Made by a program: the position numbers and the translations under genes. The notes under the pieces are model-generated. The model was not told where the DNA came from. It saw nothing but the letters and a program-made list of their open reading frames with translations, and ran no database searches. A stretch of 21,032 bases of DNA from JBBIVB01 sp964567515 (GTDB lineage: Bacteria; Patescibacteriota; Patescibacteriia; Veblenbacterales; UBA10138): positions 1 to 21,032 of the forward strand of contig CAZMMW010000010.1 in the NCBI GenBank assembly GCA_964567515.1. The letters run 5' to 3'. This document shows positions 14,638 to 21,032 of the stretch, piece after piece; positions within the stretch are counted from its first letter, which is position 1; the number at the start of each line of letters is the position of its first letter.

Positions 14638-15747
14638 ATGTTAGACAAGCAATTAATTAAACAATTATCTTCTCTTAAGGAAATTAAAAAATCCCCTGTT
14701 TTGTGGCGTGATCAAACCAGACAGCGCATTTTACAATTAGCTGAGCAACAATCTAGCAAAACTTGGGTATGGCAAGATAAAGTTTTGTTTGATTGGTGGC
14801 AGATTAAAAGCAGAGTGCCACAGCCGGTTTTTGCTTCTTTGGTTACAGTTGTGCTTTTATTGATTTTAAGCATGCCAATAGGCAAAGTTGCTCTAGCTAG
14901 CTTGCCGGGCAGTTGGTTGTATCCAGTTAAACGCTTCCAGGAAAAAGTGGCTTTAACTTTTAAACAAGATGCCGCCAGTCAGGGTGCTTATTATTTACAT
15001 CTGGCCCAACTTCGTTTAGGTGAATTAAAACAGATGCCCATAGGTGATTCAGCGCAAGCCGATTTGTTAAGGGATTACAATATTAATTTGTCTTTCGCTC
15101 AAGCTAATTTTGAAGCCGCTGGTTCTTCAGCAAAGTTAGCTAGTTTATATGACCAATCAGTAAGCAAATTTGATAAAGAATTAAATGAGGTGGTGGTTCC
15201 CGCTCAGGATAGCGGAGTTTATCAAACCGCCAGGCAGTTAACCCGTGAAATAGAGAATAGATCCTTGGTGGTGTTAGTGAGCGCTCACTTAAAAGATCCA
15301 GAGATCCCCAGTACAGTAGCCGAACGTTTGTCCCAAGAAATTAATAAAGTGGAACAAAAGTTAGCCACCGTGCAATCAAAATTAGATAAATTGCCAACTA
15401 GCCAAAAACAAGCGGCACGCGTAGTCATTGAATCTAAAAAACAAGTAGTGGGAGCACAAGCCGCGGGCGACGAGGTTTCTAAAACCTTGGCCGAAGCTAA
15501 GGAGCTTTTAGAAAAGAAAGAATTTACTTTAGCTTTAGCCAAAGTTAAAGAGTGTGAGGTTATTACTTTAAAAACCGAAGAGGTTTTAAGCGAAGTTACA
15601 GGTAATGAGCCAACTAGCGAAGTCAAAGGCGTAGAAGATAAAACCACGGGAGAAATTAAAGAAGAGGTTAAGTCTAATCCAGCGACGCCTTCAGATACCA
15701 GTGGATTGAGTAATACTAATCAAGAAACCCTAAACCCTAAACCATAA
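14638..15747 (+). CDS. DUF5667-like membrane protein, probable anti-sigma partner
   Basis: The 369-aa product starts immediately after the sigma-factor stop. A cytoplasmic N-terminal helical part (1-62) could bind the sigma factor. One membrane helix follows (about 63-86). The extracytoplasmic side begins with LPGSWLYPVKRFQEKV (89-104), the signature of DUF5667 proteins. Long helical segments (about 105-320) follow, and a Thr/Glu/Ser-rich low-complexity tail (about 320-369) ends it. By arrangement it resembles transmembrane anti-sigma factors, but lacks a recognisable zinc-binding anti-sigma domain, so the role is inferred from context. The last residues (TLNPKP) are encoded by the CCCTAAA-type repeat that begins inside the gene. 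Confidence 0.85.
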   Translation: MLDKQLIKQLSSLKEIKKSPVLWRDQTRQRILQLAEQQSSKTWVWQDKVLFDWWQIKSRVPQPVFASLVTVVLLLILSMPIGKVALASLPGSWLYPVKRFQEKVALTFKQDAASQGAYYLHLAQLRLGELKQMPIGDSAQADLLRDYNINLSFAQANFEAAGSSAKLASLYDQSVSKFDKELNEVVVPAQDSGVYQTARQLTREIENRSLVVLVSAHLKDPEIPSTVAERLSQEINKVEQKLATVQSKLDKLPTSQKQAARVVIESKKQVVGAQAAGDEVSKTLAEAKELLEKKEFTLALAKVKECEVITLKTEEVLSEVTGNEPTSEVKGVEDKTTGEIKEEVKSNPATPSDTSGLSNTNQETLNPKP

Positions 15748-15852
15748 ATCCTAAATAAATCCCAATTCTTAATTTTAAAACTTAAAAATATTTTGCTATT
15801 TAGATTTTGACATTTGATATTGTTTAGAAATTAGGATTTAGGATTTAAAATT
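15724..15852. repeat. Inverted repeat of TAAATCC/CCCTAAA units
   Basis: The left arm (about 15724-15775) carries CCCTAAACCCTAAACC, then AAATCCTAAATAAATCCC. The right arm (about 15805-15852) carries TTTGACATTTGATATTG and TTAGGATTTAGGATTT (15831-15846), whose complement matches the left arm imperfectly. The left arm overlaps the last 24 bases of the upstream gene. Similar AAATCCTAAATCC repeats occur between genes in several bacteria, including CPR genomes as I recall. It is probably a degenerate mobile or palindromic element and not a telomere. Confidence 0.55.
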
Positions 15853-16372
15853 TAATCTGTTGTCGCTCAATGATTGGTGTTAGTGGCAAAACCACAATCA
15901 TTGAGTCGCAACGACTCACCTCATAAGTTCCTTAAAAATGATTAATTAGTCTTTAAGTGGTTCGCCCGAATATAAAGGGTTTGGCAACAAGATTTATTTT
16001 CAGCCAAATTCTTTGTCTGGCCAAAAGACAAATGGTGCGCTAGCAAGATAGTTTTTGAACTATCAACCATTTGTGGCAAGGCCCCTAGGGCGGCTTGATG
16101 AAGGATAGTGGCTTTAATAAGCTTGGTCTTAAAAGCCCAAAAAGCCAAAATACAATCGGAAGTTCTTATTTAAAGCTGATTAATTTATTAATAAGTAACT
16201 TGTGGGCAGGGATAATTCTCTTGCTCAAAGGTCGATCTGTCTTGTCTGGTTAACAGATAAGCAACAGATGAGAATGAGTTCCTTTACTTAAAACGCAGGA
16301 ACTTTGTGCGTGAGCAAAATAAAAATATATTTTTGCCACCGACACAATTTTCTGTAATAAGGAAAATTATAA
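15853..16372 (+). ncRNA. Long structured leader or RNA upstream of the surface-protein gene
   Basis: About 520 bases without a convincing gene contain many perfect stems. These are 15866-15875 with 15896-15905; 15903-15908 with 15912-15917; 15980-15985 with 16003-16008; 16012-16018 with 16026-16032; 16028-16036 with 16066-16074 enclosing 16047-16053 with 16058-16064; 16081-16084 with 16088-16091; 16110-16115 with 16132-16137; 16160-16170 with 16190-16201 (one bulge); and 16277-16283 with 16297-16303. Several overlap and so exclude each other. No known riboswitch, tmRNA, RNase P or T-box pattern was recognised. No clear promoter was found, so it may be a 5' untranslated leader or a separate RNA. 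Confidence 0.5.
16359..16365 (+). promoter_or_regulatory. Shine-Dalgarno site of the surface-protein gene (AAGGAAA)
   Basis: AAGGA lies 8-10 bases before the ATG at 16373 and confirms this start. A palindrome AAAAATATATTTTT (16321-16334) lies just upstream. Confidence 0.7.
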
Positions 16373-19300
16373 ATGTCTAATATAAAACGTTTTACTTTCA
16401 TCGTAGTATTAGTCTCGGTAGTCGTTTGGTCTATGGGCGGTGTGTTTGTAAACACAGCTTATGCCGCACCAGTGGCCGGTGACTTAATCAAGATGACCGG
16501 CAATCCTGCCGTGTATTACTTCGATGGAACCAAGCGCTACGTCTTCCCGATGGAGAATATCTACAAGACTTGGTATACTGATTTCTCCAAGGTGGTAACA
16601 ATTTCCCCAACCGCAATGGGCAACATTATGATTGGCGGCAATGTTACCGTGCGACCCGGCACTTGGTTAGTGAAAATCACTACTGATCCGAAGGTTTACG
16701 CTGTTGAGGGCGGCAAACTCCGCCATGTTGACAGTGAAGCCAGAGCTGTTGCGCTCTACGGAGCAGAGTGGTACAAGAAAGTCATTGATGTACGCGATGA
16801 CTTATTCGTGAACTATACATTAGGTTCGGCTATTTCTTCTAATTACCACCCAGTTGGTACTTTGATTAAATATGCCAATTCCAACCAAGTTTACTATGTT
16901 GATACTGGCAATGTTAAGCGCCCGATAGCTTCGGAAGCTATTTTGGCAGTTAACTTGTTCCAGTCCAAGTTCATAGTAACCACTGATATTGCTTATGCTG
17001 ATGGTTCATCCATCACTCGAAAAGAAGAAGCTTTAGTTAATGTAGCCGGCGCCGCTGCTGGTCCAGTAGTAGTTGGTGGTACTGCTTTGTCTGTAGCTTT
17101 AGCTTCTGATACTCCAGCGTCTACTACACTAGCTTCTGGCAGTGCTTATAATCCAGTATTAAAGTTAAATTTTACCGCTGGTTCAGACGGCGCAATTAAT
17201 ATTACTGGCCTTAAGATCACTAAAAGCGGTTTGCTTGCTAATACCAATATTGCTGGCGTTGGTGCTTTTGGTTCCACTGGTAAGCGCTACGGTAATTTTG
17301 TTACCTCACTTGCCTCGGACAATACCGCTAACTTGACATTCACCAGCGATCCGATTATAGTTTCAGCTGGTCAAACAACTTCTGTTTGGATTAAGATTAA
17401 CGCTCTGGCTGGTAGCTACACTGGAACTTCCAGCTTCTCACTTGTTTCTGCTTCAGCAGTAACAACTGCTTCAAGCACTGCTATTTCTGGTACTTTTCCA
17501 GTAACGGGTAATACCTTTAGCTTTGCGGACGGCTCTACTTCTATTGCCGCGATGACATTCGCGCTTCAAGCCTTAGGCAATTCTTCAGTTGATATTGGCA
17601 CAGTTGACCACCAAGCAACTCGTTTCCGCGTGTCTGAAACTAGCGGTAAGGAAGATTTAAAACTCGCAGGTGTAGCTTTGTACAACAACGGCAACGCCGG
17701 CGATGCTGATTTTAAGGATGTTAAGCTGTATGCGCAAGATGGCAGTCTTTTAGCTACTAGCCAACCTTCTGGCAAGTATATCCGCTTTGCCTTGTCTCCA
17801 GTTTATGTGATTCCGACCGGTACCTCACGCGACTTTACTGTGAAGTTCACGGTAGTTGATGGCTCCACCCGCACTATTAAACTCGCGGTACAGGAGTCGT
17901 ACGATGTTGAGGCTTATGGCGCCTTAACCGGTGCGGGCATTTTGTCATCTTCGGCTTATCCAAGCTCTACTGACCAGGTAACTGTTAATTCAGGCGATGT
18001 GACTCTTTCTAAGAGCACTGCCTCGCCTTCTGGTAAAATTGCCGTTGGCGGTAAAGATGTAGTGCTTGCTGAATATGATATCCGCCCCTCTGGCGAGAAC
18101 TTTGAATTCCGCAATTTCTACTACTCGATTAAAAAAGCTTCGGGTGGTCTGAATTTTGTCGGCACTGTTAAGTTCCAAATTAACGGCGTTACCTTATACA
18201 GCGTAGCTGGCGCTGATGCCAAGTATGTAACCAGCGCTCCTGGTACTATTGCTTCAAATTACGCCAACCCAACACTCACGAGTTATCAGCTTATGAATTC
18301 CGGCACAACCTACAAGCTGCGCGTGGTAGCTGACATTAGCTCCTCTGCAACTTCAGCCGACAATTACACTTTGTACATTGGCGCGCTCTATGGTAAGCGT
18401 ATGTCAACTAATGACTTTATTACCAAGCCGGACCTGATTACTGTTACTGCCGGCCTTGCTTCCAACAATCTAACTGTTGATACAAGTTCTTTGATTTTGT
18501 CAATGAATACTGCTTACCCGGCTACTACTATTGTTAAAGGAGCTTCTAACCAAAAGATTGGTTCCTTTACTTTACAAGCCGGTGCGTCTGAAGGCGTACG
18601 TATTACTAGCATGAAGGTAACCTTGTCAGCTGTGACTGGCTACCAAAATGTTACATTGAAAGTTGGCGCTACCCAACTCGGGAATCCTATCTCGACGCCA
18701 ATAGCAACTACCGGTAATGCTGTTTCAATGACTCCATCATTTGATATTCCAGCATCAGGCCAAAAAGTAATTGATGTTTATGCTGATACTACATCTGCTG
18801 CTGTAAATACCGCAGTAACTTTAGGTACGATTGTGGCTACTGGTATCAACTCGGCCACCACCATTAGTTCTCCAGCTGATACTGGAGGGCAAGCTATAAC
18901 AGTTTCGGCTGGAGGCGTACTTACATTAAATCATGACAATTCTGGTACTCCTGTCCAACAAGTGGTGCACGCTGACGAGGTGGATAAGGAAGTGTTCCGC
19001 TTTAAAGTAATATCTGACAACGTGGAAGATTTGAAGCTTAATACTTTACACATTCTAGCTTACAATGGCGGGGCTAACTTCCAAAACTTCAAGCTGTACG
19101 ATGGGACCACTTTACTCGGCGGTCCAACCAATCTAGTAGGCAACGATGTCAACTTATCTGGCCTTAACTTTGTTGTGCCAAAAGGCACTACGAAGACCTT
19201 GAGGGTTATCGCTACCTCCACTTCGACTGGTACGATGAGCGTTGGCGCTTCACCCTTTGCTAACTTCGGTATTGGCGCTTACGAGTATGTTGGTGCGGCT

Positions 19301-20590
19301 GGTACAACCACTAAATCTGGCGGCACTTACGCTAGCTATGCTAACGCTGATGACTTGATTACGGTGAACAACATCTCGTTGTTTACCACTAGCACTGCCG
19401 TGGCCCCTCAAGGCGTTTACATTGATGCTAACGGCGATGGCGACATTGTTGATACATCGGTGAACGGTTTGAATGAAACCACGAATTACTTTGTTTGCGC
19501 AGTAACCGCCACTTCGGGCGGCGCTGGCACTATTACACTAGCAACTGATAATGCTTGTGCGACCGCTCCTATTGCGATTACAGCTAATAGCTCTACAGGG
19601 GGTTACATCGTTACACAGAACTTCGTCTCAAGGAATATGTATGTAGCTGATGTTGAGCCAGTTATAATGTTGACTTCTGGTCAGATTTCTGGCGCTGCTA
19701 GTCCATCTGCCCAGCAAGATGTTGTTAAGTTTGATATTAAGGCTGATGGCAGTCGCGACTTAACAGTAAAGGCATTGGCGGTTAAGACCTCTGGCTCTTA
19801 CACCAATGCGGTGTTTGCTGGTACGGTAACTGTAGATGGTACGGCTGATGGTGCAAGTGTAGGCCACACCATTACGATTGACGGTACCGCTGTGGTCTAC
19901 GACGTACCTAACACCACAATCAACACTGCAGCAGCTACTGCCATTGCAGCAGCCATTAACGCTAATAGTACTGTTAACAAGATTGTGTCAGCTTCAGCCT
20001 CGAGTGCGGTAGTTACTATCGTTACCATAGCTGACTTTGCTAGAGCATACACCTTGACGGCTACTACTACTGACGGCGCGCAGACTGTTACAGCTTCAGG
20101 CGCTGCCCTCACTGGTGTTCAGGGAGCGACTGTAGGTTCGGCCACTACTCAAGGTGGCGGTATCTATGATTGGCAGCTTTGGCAAGGCGGTACGCATCAA
20201 ACTGCTACCTTGAAATTTGGCAGTCAAGCCGCTGCCTACGTAACTGGTACTTCAGCTACTCGTTTGAATTCCGGTTACCTAGTGCAGTTTGTCTTGAACT
20301 CTCCAATCGTGATTACCGCTGGATCAATTGTTACCTTTACAGTCAAGGCCAATACTTCGTCTGTGAAGTCTGGTGTCACCAGTGGTAATGTCAGTGCTGC
20401 CACTACTTTAGATGGCGTTTCTGGCAACACTTATAGTTCTAGCTCAAGTCGCAATGGCTTAATCTGGACTTACACCAACATCAACGGTACTGCTCCTACA
20501 ACTGAGTCTGGCGGTACGCCAACACTCAGCACTAACGAGCTCACTATCTCTGATAGTTATGCCGTCGTTGGTCCAACTTGGACATACTAA
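16373..20590 (+). CDS. S-layer-like repetitive surface protein
   Basis: The 1405-aa product has a signal peptide (1-31, cleavage likely after AYA). Three related ~65-aa units follow at about 36-90, 97-155 and 162-212, each with a G-x-L-(I/V)-K...VYYVD-G-x-(K/R)R-type pattern; these may anchor the protein to the wall or other copies. From about 240 onward there are about six beta-rich, Thr/Ser/Ala-rich Ig-like repeats; clear copies start near residues 400, 560, 715, 880 and 1120 (motif VxxFxVxAxxEDLxLxxLxI). D1018-D1027 (DANGDGDIVD) looks like a calcium loop. C1042 and C1062 could form a disulfide. Residues about 1150-1250 appear to be an inserted module. No sortase motif is seen. Codons are C-rich and it has a clear Shine-Dalgarno site, fitting an abundant protein. 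Confidence 0.9.
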   Translation: MSNIKRFTFIVVLVSVVVWSMGGVFVNTAYAAPVAGDLIKMTGNPAVYYFDGTKRYVFPMENIYKTWYTDFSKVVTISPTAMGNIMIGGNVTVRPGTWLVKITTDPKVYAVEGGKLRHVDSEARAVALYGAEWYKKVIDVRDDLFVNYTLGSAISSNYHPVGTLIKYANSNQVYYVDTGNVKRPIASEAILAVNLFQSKFIVTTDIAYADGSSITRKEEALVNVAGAAAGPVVVGGTALSVALASDTPASTTLASGSAYNPVLKLNFTAGSDGAINITGLKITKSGLLANTNIAGVGAFGSTGKRYGNFVTSLASDNTANLTFTSDPIIVSAGQTTSVWIKINALAGSYTGTSSFSLVSASAVTTASSTAISGTFPVTGNTFSFADGSTSIAAMTFALQALGNSSVDIGTVDHQATRFRVSETSGKEDLKLAGVALYNNGNAGDADFKDVKLYAQDGSLLATSQPSGKYIRFALSPVYVIPTGTSRDFTVKFTVVDGSTRTIKLAVQESYDVEAYGALTGAGILSSSAYPSSTDQVTVNSGDVTLSKSTASPSGKIAVGGKDVVLAEYDIRPSGENFEFRNFYYSIKKASGGLNFVGTVKFQINGVTLYSVAGADAKYVTSAPGTIASNYANPTLTSYQLMNSGTTYKLRVVADISSSATSADNYTLYIGALYGKRMSTNDFITKPDLITVTAGLASNNLTVDTSSLILSMNTAYPATTIVKGASNQKIGSFTLQAGASEGVRITSMKVTLSAVTGYQNVTLKVGATQLGNPISTPIATTGNAVSMTPSFDIPASGQKVIDVYADTTSAAVNTAVTLGTIVATGINSATTISSPADTGGQAITVSAGGVLTLNHDNSGTPVQQVVHADEVDKEVFRFKVISDNVEDLKLNTLHILAYNGGANFQNFKLYDGTTLLGGPTNLVGNDVNLSGLNFVVPKGTTKTLRVIATSTSTGTMSVGASPFANFGIGAYEYVGAAGTTTKSGGTYASYANADDLITVNNISLFTTSTAVAPQGVYIDANGDGDIVDTSVNGLNETTNYFVCAVTATSGGAGTITLATDNACATAPIAITANSSTGGYIVTQNFVSRNMYVADVEPVIMLTSGQISGAASPSAQQDVVKFDIKADGSRDLTVKALAVKTSGSYTNAVFAGTVTVDGTADGASVGHTITIDGTAVVYDVPNTTINTAAATAIAAAINANSTVNKIVSASASSAVVTIVTIADFARAYTLTATTTDGAQTVTASGAALTGVQGATVGSATTQGGGIYDWQLWQGGTHQTATLKFGSQAAAYVTGTSATRLNSGYLVQFVLNSPIVITAGSIVTFTVKANTSSVKSGVTSGNVSAATTLDGVSGNTYSSSSSRNGLIWTYTNINGTAPTTESGGTPTLSTNELTISDSYAVVGPTWTY

Positions 20591-20620
20591 TGCCAAGTTA
20601 TAGATAAAGGTCTTTTATTG

Positions 20621-20644
20621 TCCAGCCCCTCACGAGGAGTTGGA
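20621..20644 (+). other. Hairpin after the surface-protein gene
   Basis: TCCAGCCCCTC (20621-20631) pairs with GAGGAGTTGGA (20634-20644) with one G-U pair and one mismatch, and GTCTT/AAGAC (20610-20614 with 20651-20655) can enclose it. It may protect the mRNA 3' end or assist the adjoining terminator. Confidence 0.45.
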
Positions 20645-20656
20645 TGATCTAAGACA

Positions 20657-20702
20657 AATAATTCCGACCTCCGCTGTTCCTGCGGGGGTCGGATTATTTT
20701 TT
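20657..20702 (+). terminator. Strong Rho-independent terminator of the surface-protein gene
   Basis: A long stem runs from AATAATTCCGACCTCCGC (20657-20674) to GCGGGGGTCGGATTATT (20682-20698), with one bulged T and one G-U pair. A run of Ts follows to 20702. The loop is TGTTCCT. Confidence 0.93.
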
Positions 20703-20733
20703 ATGCTAGACTACGGATTATTTGAATTAGTAA

Positions 20734-20758
20734 GTGTTGATACAAAACACCTTTTTTT
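20734..20758 (+). terminator. Terminator-like hairpin
   Basis: GTGTT (20734-20738) pairs with AACAC (20746-20750), with a 7-base loop, followed by a C and seven Ts (20752-20758). The stem is short; it may be a back-up terminator or belong to an unseen small transcript. Confidence 0.35.
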
Positions 20759-20838
20759 GAATAAAGTTGAAATTGGTTTTGTGTAGGGTAGAAGCCAATT
20801 GAATAATTAGTTAAAAAATTAGTGAAAAATCATTGGTA

Positions 20839-20868
20839 GGGATTTTTGTCCAGCTGGACATATTTCCC
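20839..20868. repeat. Palindrome 1 with GTCCA/TGGAC core
   Basis: The central TGTCCAGCTGGACA (20847-20860) is a perfect 14-base palindrome. After a short mismatched stretch, GGGA (20839-20842) pairs again with TCCC (20865-20868). It may be a protein-binding operator or a stem in an RNA. Confidence 0.55.
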
Positions 20869-20905
20869 CGATTGTTTTACACTCACTAGAACCATAAGGT
20901 ATAAA

Positions 20906-20943
20906 TGGTCATTTTTTGGTCCACCTGGACATAAAAATGACCA
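20906..20943. repeat. Palindrome 2 with GTCCA/TGGAC core
   Basis: Two 18-base arms, TGGTCATTTTTTGGTCCA and TGGACATAAAAATGACCA, pair at 16 of 18 positions around a CC centre. The core GTCCA/TGGAC matches palindrome 1. Flanks differ but are still self-complementary. A degenerate third copy (TGGTC at 20966-20970, GTCCA at 20981-20985) follows. Confidence 0.6.
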
Positions 20944-21032
20944 AGGAAATTTAATCCGGCTGTATTGGTCGTTATTTATTGTCCACTAAAAATTCATAGC
21001 CATTTAGTTCTAACCGTTGGATTAGCTTTACA

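Noticed and set aside
15724..15747. CCCTAAA repeat looks like a plant-type telomere
   Set aside because: Only two units, inside a bacterial gene end and part of an imperfect inverted repeat, so a telomere is not supported.
15942..16148. 68-codon minus-strand ORF in the structured leader
   Set aside because: The region is dominated by perfect RNA stems and the peptide has no domain-like pattern or start signal.
15853..16372. tmRNA, RNase P RNA or T-box leader
   Set aside because: None of the characteristic conserved sequences of these RNAs could be found in this region.
20839..20985. CRISPR array
   Set aside because: The repeats are palindromes with differing flanks and only two and a half copies; no regular repeat-spacer pattern or cas gene is present.

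Overview
The window looks like a chromosomal contig piece from a Candidate Phyla Radiation (Patescibacteria/Parcubacteria-type) bacterium. I infer this from the combination of AT-rich DNA, mostly small genes with A/T-only upstream regions, a large S-layer-like surface protein, an ECF sigma factor paired with a DUF5667-like membrane protein, a DUF134 regulator and several CPR-type hypotheticals. TGA is used as a stop (for example at 1054 and 2114), so the code is standard. No ribosomal RNA, CRISPR array, transposase or reverse transcriptase was found.

Layout. 1-1135: a stand-alone gene with its own promoter, a strong Shine-Dalgarno site and a terminator. It encodes a Cys/His-cluster protein with a Gly/Tyr/Asn-rich tail. 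1136-3234: a gap with repeated small hairpins, then DedA, HU with a strong terminator, a sigma70 promoter, a doubtful small ORF and a DUF134/UPF0251 regulator. 3326-8481: a cell-envelope stretch on the plus strand, with a 536-aa helical membrane protein, an EamA transporter, a membrane-anchored clan GH-A-like glycosidase, an M50-like membrane metallopeptidase, tRNA-Pro(CGG) and uppS. 8494-8829: a small coiled-coil protein on the minus strand with a very good promoter. 9041-13149: a five-gene run of rarA, two small hypotheticals, a Trp-rich polytopic membrane protein, and a membrane-anchored HtrA-like protein with a PDZ domain whose catalytic His, Asp and Ser positions all appear substituted.

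13150-13557 is a non-coding mosaic of degenerate palindromic repeats between convergent genes. It is followed by a minus-strand HTH protein (13558-13830). 14089-15747 holds the sigma factor and its abutting partner. A terminator-shaped hairpin sits between the predicted promoter and the sigma start codon. The last codons of the partner gene run into a CCCTAAA-type inverted repeat. 15853-16372 is an unusually long non-coding leader packed with perfect stems, several of them mutually exclusive. It precedes the 1405-aa S-layer-like gene (16373-20590), which ends in a strong terminator. The last 330 bases carry two long palindromes built on a shared GTCCA/TGGAC core, plus a half copy.

Most interesting overall: (i) the structured leader of the surface-protein gene; (ii) the HtrA-like pseudoprotease; (iii) the terminator-like hairpin before the sigma factor; (iv) only the first gene and the surface-protein gene have clear Shine-Dalgarno sites and C-rich codon use, while nearly every other gene has neither; (v) the GTCCA palindrome family. 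Functional claims rest on reading motifs by eye; no database search was run.
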